42,259 nucleotides of DNA from Parageobacillus caldoxylosilyticus NBRC 107762. GTDB taxonomy: Bacteria; Bacillota; Bacilli; Bacillales; Anoxybacillaceae. The notes below the pieces were generated by a model, which saw only the letters and a list, made by a program, of their open reading frames with translations, did not search any database and had not been told where the DNA came from. The translations under genes were made by a program, and so were the position numbers. Shown here piece by piece: positions 36,086 to 42,259 of the stretch. Every line of letters starts with the position of its first letter. The stretch's first letter is position 1. The DNA is taken from NCBI RefSeq assembly GCF_000632715.1, contig NZ_BAWO01000020.1, positions 1 to 42,259 on the forward strand, read 5' to 3'.

Positions 36086-36111
36086 TTTAAATATGTATAT
36101 ACCTATTTAAA
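36086..36111. promoter_or_regulatory. Candidate GntR-type operator upstream of the GH1 gene
   Basis: A 26-bp dyad with one mismatched pair in 13. The core ATGTATATACCT resembles the TGTATATACA-type operators of TreR and other HutC-family sugar repressors. It lies 44-69 bp upstream of the GH1 start in a very AT-rich gap, where it could block a promoter. Confidence 0.6.
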
Positions 36112-36144
36112 ATAATAACAGATAACTAGATAAAACGTCTATAT

Positions 36145-36185
36145 AAAAAAAACAAAAACCCCAACCGCTTGGCGGTTGGGGTTTT
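36145..36185. terminator. Terminator of gnd
   Basis: AAAACCCCAACCGC and GCGGTTGGGGTTTT form a perfect 14-bp stem with a 3-nt loop. On the minus strand it is followed by TTTTTGTTTTTTTT. It begins six bp after the gnd stop. Confidence 0.94.
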
Positions 36186-36191
36186 CACCTA

Positions 36192-37604
36192 TTATTTTTT
36201 CAGCCATTCTGTGTGGAAAATACCTTCTTTATCGACGCGCTCATACGTATGCGCACCAAAATAATCGCGCTGCGCCTGAATTAAGTTTGCCGGCAATGTT
36301 TCTGTCCGGTAGCTGTCGTAATAAGCTAATGCACTCGAGAACGCCGGAACTGGGATACCGCGCATGACGGCAATCGCAATAATTTCACGCAGCGCTTCCT
36401 GATAATTTTCGACGATGTCTTTGAAATACGGATCCAACAATAAGTTTGGCAGCTGTGGATCACGATCGTATGCTTCTTTAATTTTTTGCAAAAATTGGGC
36501 GCGAATGATGCAGCCGCCGCGGAAAATCATCGCGATATTGCCGTATTGCAAATTCCAATTATACTCTTCAGACGCTGCTCTCATTTGTGCGAAACCTTGG
36601 GCATACGAACAAATTTTGCTCATGTAAAGCGCTCGGCGCACCGCTTCGATAAAGTGGGCGCGATCGCCTTCAAACGGTTTCACCGCCGGACCGGAAAGAA
36701 GCTTGCTCGCTTTCACGCGCTCATCTTTCATTGCAGAAATAAAGCGGGCAAACACCGATTCCGTGATGATTGGAAGCGGCACTCCTAAATCAAGCGCATT
36801 TTGGCTTGTCCATTTCCCTGTTCCTTTTTGACCGGCTTTATCTAAAATCAGATCGACAAGCGGCTTGCCTGTTTCTTCATCGATTTTCGTGAAAATATCG
36901 GCCGTAATTTCAATTAAATAGCTGTTTAATTCGCCTTTATTCCATTCAGCAAATACTTCGTGCAATTCTTGGGCATTTAAGCCAAGCACATGCTTCAGCA
37001 AGAAGTACGCTTCGGCAATGAGCTGCATATCGCCGTATTCAATGCCGTTATGCACCATTTTTACATAATGGCCGGCGCCGTCCGGACCGATGTACGTCGT
37101 GCACGGCTCGCCGTCCACTTTCGCGGCGATCGCTTCGAAAATCGGGCGCACAAGCTCATGCGCCTCTTTTTGACCGCCCGGCATGATCGACGGGCCTTTT
37201 AATGCGCCTTCTTCGCCGCCGGAAACGCCCGTGCCGATAAAATGAATGCCAAGTTCGGCTAATTCTTTGTTGCGGCGCTGTGTATCTTTGAAATACGTGT
37301 TGCCGCCATCGATTAAAATATCGCCTTTTTCTAGATATGGCTTTAATTGTTCAATGGTTGCGTCCGTCGGTGCGCCCGCTTTCACCATCAACAAAATTTT
37401 CCGCGGTTTTTCAAGCGCATTGACAAATTCTTCAATGCTATATGTACCAACAATATTTTTTCCTTGCGCTTCTTGTAAAAATTGATCCGTCTTTTCGCGG
37501 GAACGGTTATACACGGCAACTGAATATCCCTTGCTTTCAATATTTAACGCAAGGTTTTTTCCCATTACTGCTAACCCAATGACGCCAATTTGTTGTTTTG
37601 CCAT
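36192..37604 (-). CDS. gndA: 6-phosphogluconate dehydrogenase, decarboxylating
   Basis: It oxidatively decarboxylates 6-phosphogluconate to ribulose 5-phosphate with NADP. The 470-residue protein has the nucleotide-binding motif [16 protein letters not shown], the substrate motif [11 protein letters not shown], the catalytic region [16 protein letters not shown] (Lys, His, Asn), and a C-terminal [17 protein letters not shown] after the second strand fits NADP preference. The start is ATG 37604 ([10 protein letters not shown]), ten nt after AAAGGAA; the frame is open upstream but non-homologous. Single gene with its own terminator. It matches B. subtilis gndA (yqjI). Confidence 0.96.
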   Translation of the reverse strand: MAKQQIGVIGLAVMGKNLALNIESKGYSVAVYNRSREKTDQFLQEAQGKNIVGTYSIEEFVNALEKPRKILLMVKAGAPTDATIEQLKPYLEKGDILIDGGNTYFKDTQRRNKELAELGIHFIGTGVSGGEEGALKGPSIMPGGQKEAHELVRPIFEAIAAKVDGEPCTTYIGPDGAGHYVKMVHNGIEYGDMQLIAEAYFLLKHVLGLNAQELHEVFAEWNKGELNSYLIEITADIFTKIDEETGKPLVDLILDKAGQKGTGKWTSQNALDLGVPLPIITESVFARFISAMKDERVKASKLLSGPAVKPFEGDRAHFIEAVRRALYMSKICSYAQGFAQMRAASEEYNWNLQYGNIAMIFRGGCIIRAQFLQKIKEAYDRDPQLPNLLLDPYFKDIVENYQEALREIIAIAVMRGIPVPAFSSALAYYDSYRTETLPANLIQAQRDYFGAHTYERVDKEGIFHTEWLKK

Positions 37605-37743
37605 CGTCAAACGTTCCTTTCTATAACTTTTTATTTGTTCATGAAAGAACATACCACAGTTCATTTTATCATATCAAGTTTTGAATTACATTTAGAGCGA
37701 TTTAGAAAAGCTTGCCGCGTACGTAACACGATATTTCTTAAAT

Positions 37744-37773
37744 AAAAAAAGAGTCCCGAACCCAGGACTCTTT
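37744..37773 (-). terminator. Terminator of the His/Tyr-rich peptide gene
   Basis: AAAGAGTCC and GGACTCTTT form a 9-bp stem with an 8-nt loop; the minus-strand product ends in seven T. It starts about 10 bp after the stop codon. Confidence 0.9.
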
Positions 37774-37782
37774 AAGATAATC

Positions 37783-37953
37783 TTAATATCCGCCATATCC
37801 GCCGTATTGATGGCCGTATGGATAGTGCGGATAGTGCGGGTAATGATAGTGGTGATGATAGTAATAAGGATAATACGGGTAATGATGATACGGATAATGA
37901 TGATACGGATAGTATCCGCCACCCGGATACATTCCAAATTGTCTTTCGTCCAT
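37783..37953 (-). CDS. 56-residue His/Tyr/Pro-rich peptide, probable spore coat protein
   Basis: The frame starts MDERQFGMYPGGGYYP and then consists of repeated PYHHY, PYY and HYP units ending YGHQYGGYGGY. More than a third of its residues are tyrosine, with many His, Pro and Gly. Such low-complexity, Tyr-rich peptides are common in Bacillus spore coats, where tyrosines are cross-linked. A perfect AAAGGAGG precedes the ATG, a terminator follows, and a sigma-K-type promoter lies 70 bp upstream. The neighbouring frames on this stretch give Ile/Arg repeats and are shadows. No named family recognised; the coat role is inferred. Confidence 0.75.
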   Translation of the reverse strand: MDERQFGMYPGGGYYPYHHYPYHHYPYYPYYYHHHYHYPHYPHYPYGHQYGGYGGY

Positions 37954-38022
37954 TTAAGATCCTCCTTTGGCACTTCACGTGGTAATGACAAGAAAACGAG
38001 TGGAGTTCGTTCTCTCCTTTTC

Positions 38023-38049
38023 TAGGATATGTGCGGAATACAAAAATGT
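38023..38049 (-). promoter_or_regulatory. Candidate sigma-K promoter
   Basis: On the minus strand CATATCCTA (38031-38023) matches the sigma-K -10 consensus CATANNNTA, with an AC (38049-38048) 16 bp upstream as minimal -35. It lies 70 bp before the His/Tyr-rich peptide, which fits late mother-cell expression of a coat gene. The -35 signal is weak by nature. Confidence 0.5.
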
Positions 38050-38099
38050 ATGGGCAAACACCTAAAAATAAAAAGGCTGCGTACAGCAACCCCTCATCA

Positions 38100-38249
38100 C
38101 TATTCCTCGTCTTCTTGCGCCAGCACTTGCTTCGCATACTCGCGAAAATCCTCCAGATGTTTTTCGACAATCATTCGAACGATCTGCAAATTGATCGCCT
38201 GATCATCATGAACCACAATATCATCACTGTCTAAGGAAAAAGCCACCAA
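38100..38249 (-). pseudogene. C-terminal remnant of a HepT-like (DUF86/HEPN) toxin
   Basis: A 49-codon frame ends with IVVHDDQAINLQIVRMIVEK and HLEDFREYAKQVLAQEDEE. This closely resembles the C-terminal end of DUF86/HepT RNase toxins, whose conserved part reads RNxxVHDYxxI followed by a helix ending in a KHLxDF-like segment. Here the Arg-Asn of the catalytic RxxxxxH motif is replaced by Ser-Asp-Asp, and roughly the first 95 residues of a normal 140-residue HepT are missing. The frame begins with TTG right after the cheW stop, inside the cheW terminator, with no ribosome binding site. No MntA antitoxin is next to it. I read it as a decayed fragment. Confidence 0.6.
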
Positions 38250-38258
38250 TCATTGGTG
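38237..38258 (-). terminator. Terminator of cheW
   Basis: On the minus strand CACCA and TGGTG (extended to CACCAAT/ATTGGTG) form a short hairpin that spans the cheW stop codon and is followed by CTTTTTCC. Confidence 0.6.
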
Positions 38259-38708
38259 ACTATGGATATGCTCCTTAATCTCGTCTGCTTCTTCCAAATG
38301 GGCAAATAATCGGTTCGGGTCCATTAATATAATCAACCGCTCCGGCAGGCTGGCGACCCCGACAAGATAAGGTGTTTGCTGATAGGCAAGCATATTGACT
38401 TGCTTTACCGCTTCTTCCGGAATATCGAGAATCTCTTTTGCCTCATCGACAATAAAGGCAACGGAAATATCTTCAGCCGTGGTGACGACCAGTCGCGTCT
38501 TGTCCGTTTCTTCAAATGAACGCTCGTACAGCAGTTTGCGTGTATCAAGCACCGGCACCAACTCGCCGCGAATGCGAACGACCCCGACCATATAGTCAGG
38601 CATTTGCGGAATAATGGTCGGCTCCACCATTTTTTCAATGGAAATGACATATTCGATCGGAACCGCATATTGCTCGCGCTCGAGCTGAAAAACAACAAAC
38701 TTGTTCAT
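38250..38708 (-). CDS. Stand-alone CheW-like coupling protein
   Basis: CheW proteins link chemoreceptors to the CheA kinase. The 152-residue protein is a single CheW domain: MNKFVVFQLEREQYAVPIEY, with the typical VVRIRGELVPVLDTR and VAFIVDEAKEILDIPEE. It ends in an acidic His-rich tail. No CheA, receptor or flagellar gene is near, so it may be an extra coupling protein or a CheV-like scaffold lacking its receiver. The start is ATG 38708 after GGGGAG; upstream codons lack homology. Followed by a short terminator and the HepT remnant. Confidence 0.88.
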   Translation of the reverse strand: MNKFVVFQLEREQYAVPIEYVISIEKMVEPTIIPQMPDYMVGVVRIRGELVPVLDTRKLLYERSFEETDKTRLVVTTAEDISVAFIVDEAKEILDIPEEAVKQVNMLAYQQTPYLVGVASLPERLIILMDPNRLFAHLEEADEIKEHIHSHQ

Positions 38709-38779
38709 TCCACCGTCTCCCCTCATTGCTCACAACTCTTCTTATATAGAAGGAGCATCCAAACATGGATGCCCCGTTA

Positions 38780-39898
38780 TTATTTCGCTACTTCTTCAAC
38801 GATTGCGACAACCATTTCCGTTAATTTGACAAGCTCTTCAATCGGCATGCGTTCATTCGTCGTATGAATGTCTTCGTAGCCGACCGCCAAGTTGACCGTC
38901 GGAATGCCGAAACCGGCAATAACGTTCGCATCGCTGCCGCCGCCACTGCGCAATAATTCACAAGGACGCCCGATTTTTGCCGCGGCACGTTTCGCAATTT
39001 CGACAACATGGTCGCCGTCGCCGAACTTAAAGCCTGGATACATGACTTCAACCTCTACTTCCGCACGTCCGCCCATTTCTTCCGCAACCGTTTCAAATGC
39101 CTCCTTCATTTTCGCGACTTGCGCTTCCATTTTTTCAGGCACTAAGGAGCGCGCTTCTGCTAAAATATCGACGCGGTCGCAAACGATATTTGTTTGTGTT
39201 CCGCCTTCAAAGCGGCCGATGTTTGCCGTCGTTTCTTCATCAATGCGTCCAAGCGGCATTTTTGCAATCGCTTTTGCGGCAATCGTAATCGCTGATACTC
39301 CTTTTTCTGGAGCGACACCGGCATGCGCCGTTTTGCCGTGCACGACGACTTTCAATTTCGCCTGTGTCGGAGCGGCAACGACAATGTTGCCAACTTTGCC
39401 GTCGCTGTCTAGCGCATAGCCAAATTTTGCTTGAATCAATGACGAATCGAGTGCTTTCGCCCCGACAAGCCCAGATTCTTCCCCTACAGTAATAATAAAT
39501 TGAATCACGCCGTGCGGAATGTTTTGCTCTTTTAAGACGCGAATCGCCTCAAACATCGCCGCCAAGCCCGCTTTATCGTCCGCTCCTAAAATCGTTGTTC
39601 CATCGGTGACGACATATCCGTCTTGAATCGACGGCTTGACGCCTTTTCCCGGCACGACTGTATCCATGTGCGACGTGAAATAAATCGGATCAACACCTTC
39701 TTTTGTCGCCTCTAACGTACAAATTAAATTGCCGGCGCCGTGTCCGGTTTTTGCCGCGGCATCATCTTCGATGACATGCAGTCCAAGCGCTTCGAATTTT
39801 TGCTTTAATACTTTGGCGATTTCTCCTTCATGCTTTGTTTCCGAATCGATTTGCACGAGTTCCAAAAATTCGTCGACCAAACGTTGCTGATTGATCAT
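38780..39898 (-). CDS. yqjE: M20-family peptidase (tripeptidase T-like, YqjE)
   Basis: A zinc-dependent exopeptidase of the PepT group, 372 residues. Metal-site motifs are visible: TSHMDTVVPG, GADDKAG, the catalytic EE in VGEESGLVG, ALDSDG and a late EDIHTTNE. The lid domain lies between about 180 and 290. I choose ATG 39898 (MINQQRLVDEF), ten nt after AGGAGG, because it lines up with the B. subtilis YqjE start; ATG 39904 is four nt from that site and also possible. It follows the carboxyltransferase gene on the same strand, after a hairpin. Substrate specificity is not proven. Confidence 0.9.
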   Translation of the reverse strand: MINQQRLVDEFLELVQIDSETKHEGEIAKVLKQKFEALGLHVIEDDAAAKTGHGAGNLICTLEATKEGVDPIYFTSHMDTVVPGKGVKPSIQDGYVVTDGTTILGADDKAGLAAMFEAIRVLKEQNIPHGVIQFIITVGEESGLVGAKALDSSLIQAKFGYALDSDGKVGNIVVAAPTQAKLKVVVHGKTAHAGVAPEKGVSAITIAAKAIAKMPLGRIDEETTANIGRFEGGTQTNIVCDRVDILAEARSLVPEKMEAQVAKMKEAFETVAEEMGGRAEVEVEVMYPGFKFGDGDHVVEIAKRAAAKIGRPCELLRSGGGSDANVIAGFGIPTVNLAVGYEDIHTTNERMPIEELVKLTEMVVAIVEEVAK

Positions 39899-40003
39899 CT
39901 TCATTCTTCCTCCTGCTTATGTATGTACTCACTTAAAAGTATAACCGATTTTGCCAATGATTGCGAAAAATTGTTTTTGAAGAATAAGAAGCGAATGAAT
40001 CAA

Positions 40004-40030
40004 CCCCGCTGCCACGAATGGACAGCGGGG
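40004..40030 (-). terminator. Hairpin downstream of the carboxyltransferase gene
   Basis: CCCCGCTG and CAGCGGGG form a perfect 8-bp stem with an 11-nt loop. The minus-strand tail is TTGATTCATT, so termination may be partial and yqjE may get some read-through. Confidence 0.7.
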
Positions 40031-40039
40031 TTTACTATT

Positions 40040-41590
40040 TTATAGCGGAATATTGCCATGCTTTTTCTGAGGGCGTTCCTCGTGTTTATGTCGGAGCATC
40101 TCCAGCGCCTGAATAAGCTTGATTCTCGTGTCGCGCGGGTCGATGACGTCATCGATCATGCCGTATTTGGCAGCGACATATGGGTTGGCAAACTTTTGCC
40201 GATATTCTTCAATCTTTTGCGCGCGAGTTTCTTCCGGATTCGGACTGTTTTCGATTTCGCTCGCAAAAATAATGTTCGCCGCTCCTTGCGGCCCCATCAC
40301 GGCGATTTCGGCGTTCGGCCACGCGTAAACGACGTCGGCACCGATCGACTTGCTGTTAAGCGCCACATACGCGCCGCCGTATGCTTTCCGCAAAATGACA
40401 GTAATTTTTGGAACCGTCGCTTCAGAATACGCATACAAAATTTTCGCGCCGTGGCGAATGATGCCGCCGTGCTCCTGCTTGACGCCTGGGAAAAAGCCGG
40501 TGACATCTTCAAACGTAATAAGCGGGATGTTAAATGAATCGCAGAAGCGGATAAAGCGCGCTGCTTTGTCAGACGAATCAATGTCAAGCCCGCCGGCCAT
40601 AAATTTCGGCTGATTGCACACCAGCCCGACGACTTCGCCTTTGATGCGGGCAAAGCCAACAACGATGTTTTTCGCGAAATCTTTTTGTACTTCCATAAAC
40701 GAGCCTTCATCGACGACCTGCAAAATAACGTTGCGCACATCATACGGCCGGACCGCATCAATCGGCACGACATCGGCTAAATCGGGACGATAGTCGTCTT
40801 CGTTTGGAATCGGGCCAAACGGCGGTTTTTCTTGACTGTTTTGCGGCAAATAGCTTAATAGCTGCCGTACTTGATGGAGCACTTCTTCCTCGGTTGCTCC
40901 GGAAAAGTGGGCGTTGCCGCTGATCGTGTTATGGACGCGGGCACCGCCTAAATCTTCAGCGCTAATTTTTTCTCCCGTCACCGCTTCGATCACTTTCGGA
41001 CCTGTAATAAACATTTGGCTCGTCTTTTCGACCATGAATACAAAATCGGTGATCGCCGGCGAATAGACAGCGCCGCCCGCGCATGGTCCCATAATGACGG
41101 AAATTTGCGGAATGACACCGGAATAAATGGCGTTGCGGTAAAAGATATGTCCATATCCGTCTAACGACAATACCCCTTCTTGAATGCGCGCGCCACCGGA
41201 ATCATTCAGACCGATGACTGGCGCTCCCGTTTTAGCCGCTAAATCCATAATGTTGGCGATTTTTTTCGCGTGCATTTCTCCAAGCGCACCGCCGAATACC
41301 GTGAAATCTTGTGAAAAGACAAATACGGTGCGGCCGTTGATTTTCCCGTATCCGGTCACAACGCCGTCTCCAGGGCCTTTTTTTCCATCAAGGCCAAAAT
41401 CGGTGCAGCGATGTTCAATAAACGGATTCAACTCGACAAACGTCCCTTCGTCGAGAAGCAAATCAATGCGTTCGCGCGCGGTCAGTTTTCCTTTGGCGTG
41501 CTGCTTTTCAATTTTATCATCGCCGCCGCCAAGCTCGATTTCGCGGCGCCGGTCATACAGCTCATTAATTTTGTCATACATGTCAGCCAT
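40040..41590 (-). CDS. yqjD: Acyl-CoA carboxylase carboxyltransferase subunit (propionyl/methylmalonyl-CoA type)
   Basis: It transfers the carboxyl group between carboxybiotin and propionyl-CoA (or works as the 12S subunit of a transcarboxylase or methylmalonyl-CoA decarboxylase). The 516-residue protein has both crotonase-like halves: the first with GKLTARERIDLLLDEGTF, FTVFGGALGE and LNDSGGARIQEG; the second with FEDVTGFFPGVKQE, GAKILYAYSEA, AYGGAYVALNSK and MGPQGAANIIF. The start is an ATG six nt after GGAGGTG. It follows the epimerase by 3 bp. No biotin carboxylase or biotin carrier gene is in the window. Confidence 0.93.
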   Translation of the reverse strand: MADMYDKINELYDRRREIELGGGDDKIEKQHAKGKLTARERIDLLLDEGTFVELNPFIEHRCTDFGLDGKKGPGDGVVTGYGKINGRTVFVFSQDFTVFGGALGEMHAKKIANIMDLAAKTGAPVIGLNDSGGARIQEGVLSLDGYGHIFYRNAIYSGVIPQISVIMGPCAGGAVYSPAITDFVFMVEKTSQMFITGPKVIEAVTGEKISAEDLGGARVHNTISGNAHFSGATEEEVLHQVRQLLSYLPQNSQEKPPFGPIPNEDDYRPDLADVVPIDAVRPYDVRNVILQVVDEGSFMEVQKDFAKNIVVGFARIKGEVVGLVCNQPKFMAGGLDIDSSDKAARFIRFCDSFNIPLITFEDVTGFFPGVKQEHGGIIRHGAKILYAYSEATVPKITVILRKAYGGAYVALNSKSIGADVVYAWPNAEIAVMGPQGAANIIFASEIENSPNPEETRAQKIEEYRQKFANPYVAAKYGMIDDVIDPRDTRIKLIQALEMLRHKHEERPQKKHGNIPL

Positions 41591-41593
41591 CGC

Positions 41594-42010
41594 TTACACC
41601 TCCGCATCCTTTCTCTCGCAAAGTTCGTACAAAACTCCTCCGGTTGACTTCGGATGCATAAAGGCGACAAGCGCACCGCCGGCGCCGCGTTTTGGCGTTT
41701 CTTGAATCATGCGAATTCTTTTTTCTTTCAACTCGTTGATCCGTTCTTGTATATCGTCCACTCCAAGCGCGACGTGATGAATCCCTTCACCGCGCTTTTC
41801 AATAAATTTTGCAATCGCGCTTTCCGGCGATGTAGGTTCAAGCAGTTCGATTTTCGTTTCTCCTGCTTTCAAAAAGGCGACTTTTACTTTTTCCGATTCT
41901 ACTTCCTCCACGCCGAGAAATTTTAGCTGCAGTATATCGACATAAAATGGCAGCGTTTTCTCAAGCGATTTAACGGCGATGCCGACATGATCAACCTTTT
42001 TTACGTTCAT
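41594..42010 (-). CDS. mce: Methylmalonyl-CoA epimerase
   Basis: It interconverts (2R)- and (2S)-methylmalonyl-CoA, linking propionyl-CoA to succinyl-CoA. The 138-residue protein is one VOC (glyoxalase-like) domain pair: MNVKKVDHVGIAVKSLEKT with metal ligand His8, IELLEP, GEGIHHVALGV with the second histidine, and GGVLYELCER with a glutamate. I use ATG 42010, six nt after GGGGA; a TTG two codons earlier is possible. It is the first gene of the mce-yqjD unit, as in B. subtilis yqjC-yqjD. Confidence 0.93.
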   Translation of the reverse strand: MNVKKVDHVGIAVKSLEKTLPFYVDILQLKFLGVEEVESEKVKVAFLKAGETKIELLEPTSPESAIAKFIEKRGEGIHHVALGVDDIQERINELKEKRIRMIQETPKRGAGGALVAFMHPKSTGGVLYELCERKDAEV

Positions 42011-42040
42011 TGTCAATCCCCTTTGCTGTTAAAATAATGT

Positions 42041-42057
42041 GAACATTATGTATGTTC
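42041..42057. promoter_or_regulatory. Inverted repeat upstream of mce
   Basis: GAACAT and ATGTTC flank a 5-nt centre, 30 bp before the mce start. It may be an operator. The GAAC/GTTC spacing (9 nt) is wrong for a LexA box, which needs 4. Confidence 0.35.
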
Positions 42058-42112
42058 GCTCTTTCGACAAAAAATCCTGCTTTTTCATGACAATCATGGA
42101 CAAGTTTTTCCC

Positions 42113-42141
42113 TTGTCCTTATTTTTCCGCCACTGTACAAT
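42113..42141 (+). promoter_or_regulatory. Sigma-A promoter at the right edge
   Basis: TTGTCC (42113-42118) is followed after 17 bp by TACAAT (42136-42141). It drives plus-strand transcription towards the window end, divergent from mce. Confidence 0.65.
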
Positions 42142-42259
42142 GGTAAACAGAAACGCCCGTCTTGCAGAAGGAGGTGTAGACCTGGTTGCTAAAATCGTTG
42201 TCGTGTACGGACCGAGGGAAGGAATGGTGTGCGACGGGCGCCGTCGCTGACAGCGAGCC
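42142..42259 (+). other. Right-edge leader with Shine-Dalgarno and strong hairpin
   Basis: Downstream of the promoter there is a perfect AAGGAGGTG (42168-42176). The only nearby start candidates are TTG at 42186 (open to the window edge, unconvincing sequence) and a CTG at 42182 whose frame (reading KIVVVYGPREGMVCDG) stops at 42250. A GC-rich hairpin GCGACGG/CCGTCGC spans about 42231-42247. This could be the truncated start of a gene or a structured leader; I cannot tell which. Confidence 0.35.

Noticed and set aside
37801-37950. CRISPR-like or minisatellite repeat
   Set aside because: The repeated TATCATCATTATCCG-like units are codons of the His/Tyr-rich peptide and are irregular.
37692-38170. 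Ile/Arg-repeat frames overlapping the His/Tyr-rich peptide
   Set aside because: They are alternative readings of the same CAT/TAT-rich repeats; only the His/Tyr frame has a matched ribosome binding site, start and stop before the terminator.
42041-42057. LexA (SOS) box upstream of mce
   Set aside because: The GAAC and GTTC halves are 9 nt apart instead of 4, so it does not fit the Bacillus LexA consensus.

Overview
The window is a stretch of Bacillota core chromosome, almost certainly from a thermophilic Geobacillus/Parageobacillus-type bacterium. The evidence is gene order matching the yqk/yqj, spoVA-spoIIA and rib neighbourhoods of Bacillus subtilis, strong AGGAGG-type ribosome binding sites, frequent TTG/GTG starts, moderate GC content, a complete sporulation gene set, and a characteristic 137-bp interspersed repeat. 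There is no insertion sequence, prophage, CRISPR array, rRNA or tRNA.

Layout. (1) 233-3734, minus strand: riboflavin operon ribD-ribE-ribBA under an FMN riboswitch with an unusually long expression platform. ribH is not found in the 232 bp left of ribBA. (2) 3753-6959: a 29-residue membrane peptide, cyclophilin ppiB, secreted ypuA (plus strand) and lysA. (3) 7234-15160, minus: spoVAA-AB-AC-AD-AEB-AEA-AF behind a sigma-G-type promoter, preceded by spoIIAA-spoIIAB-sigF with a sigma-H-type promoter, and dacF with a sigma-F-type promoter. (4) 15286-18621, minus: nucleoside salvage pdp, purine nucleoside phosphorylase and deoB, with a cre-like site upstream. (5) 18870-23152, minus: xerD, yqzK, fur, spoIIM (sigma-E-type promoter), an endonuclease Q-family gene and nudF. 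(6) 23269-27988: yqkF, an MFS exporter, yqkE, a 39-residue peptide, the interspersed repeat, yqkC, yqkB, a CDGSH Fe-S protein, yqzH and yqjQ. (7) 27985-34624: yqjP, a proline T-box leader driving proC, namA, rnz, zwf and a cyclase-family hydrolase. (8) 34672-37604, minus: a lone 6-phospho-beta-glucosidase and gnd. (9) 37783-38708, minus: a His/Tyr-rich coat-like peptide with a sigma-K-type promoter, a C-terminal remnant of a HepT/DUF86 toxin, and a stand-alone CheW protein. (10) 38780-42010, minus: an M20 peptidase, a propionyl/methylmalonyl-CoA carboxyltransferase subunit and methylmalonyl-CoA epimerase. The right edge carries a plus-strand promoter and Shine-Dalgarno but no recognisable product.

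How the genes work together. The central block is the forespore programme. SpoIIAA and SpoIIAB gate sigma-F, and the spoVA operon then makes the dipicolinate channel. SpoIIM serves the engulfment complex, and candidate promoters for sigma-H, -F, -G, -E and -K all occur here. lysA makes lysine from diaminopimelate. zwf and gnd are the oxidative pentose-phosphate dehydrogenases, and deoB, the purine nucleoside phosphorylase and pdp return nucleoside pentoses to the same pathway.

Most of the window is ordinary, well-described core genome. I do not see a complete undescribed system. The observations worth a second look are small: the decayed HepT fragment, the His/Tyr-rich peptide, several clean inverted repeats at promoters (GH1 gene, namA, yqjP), the long riboflavin leader, and the 137-bp hairpin repeat.
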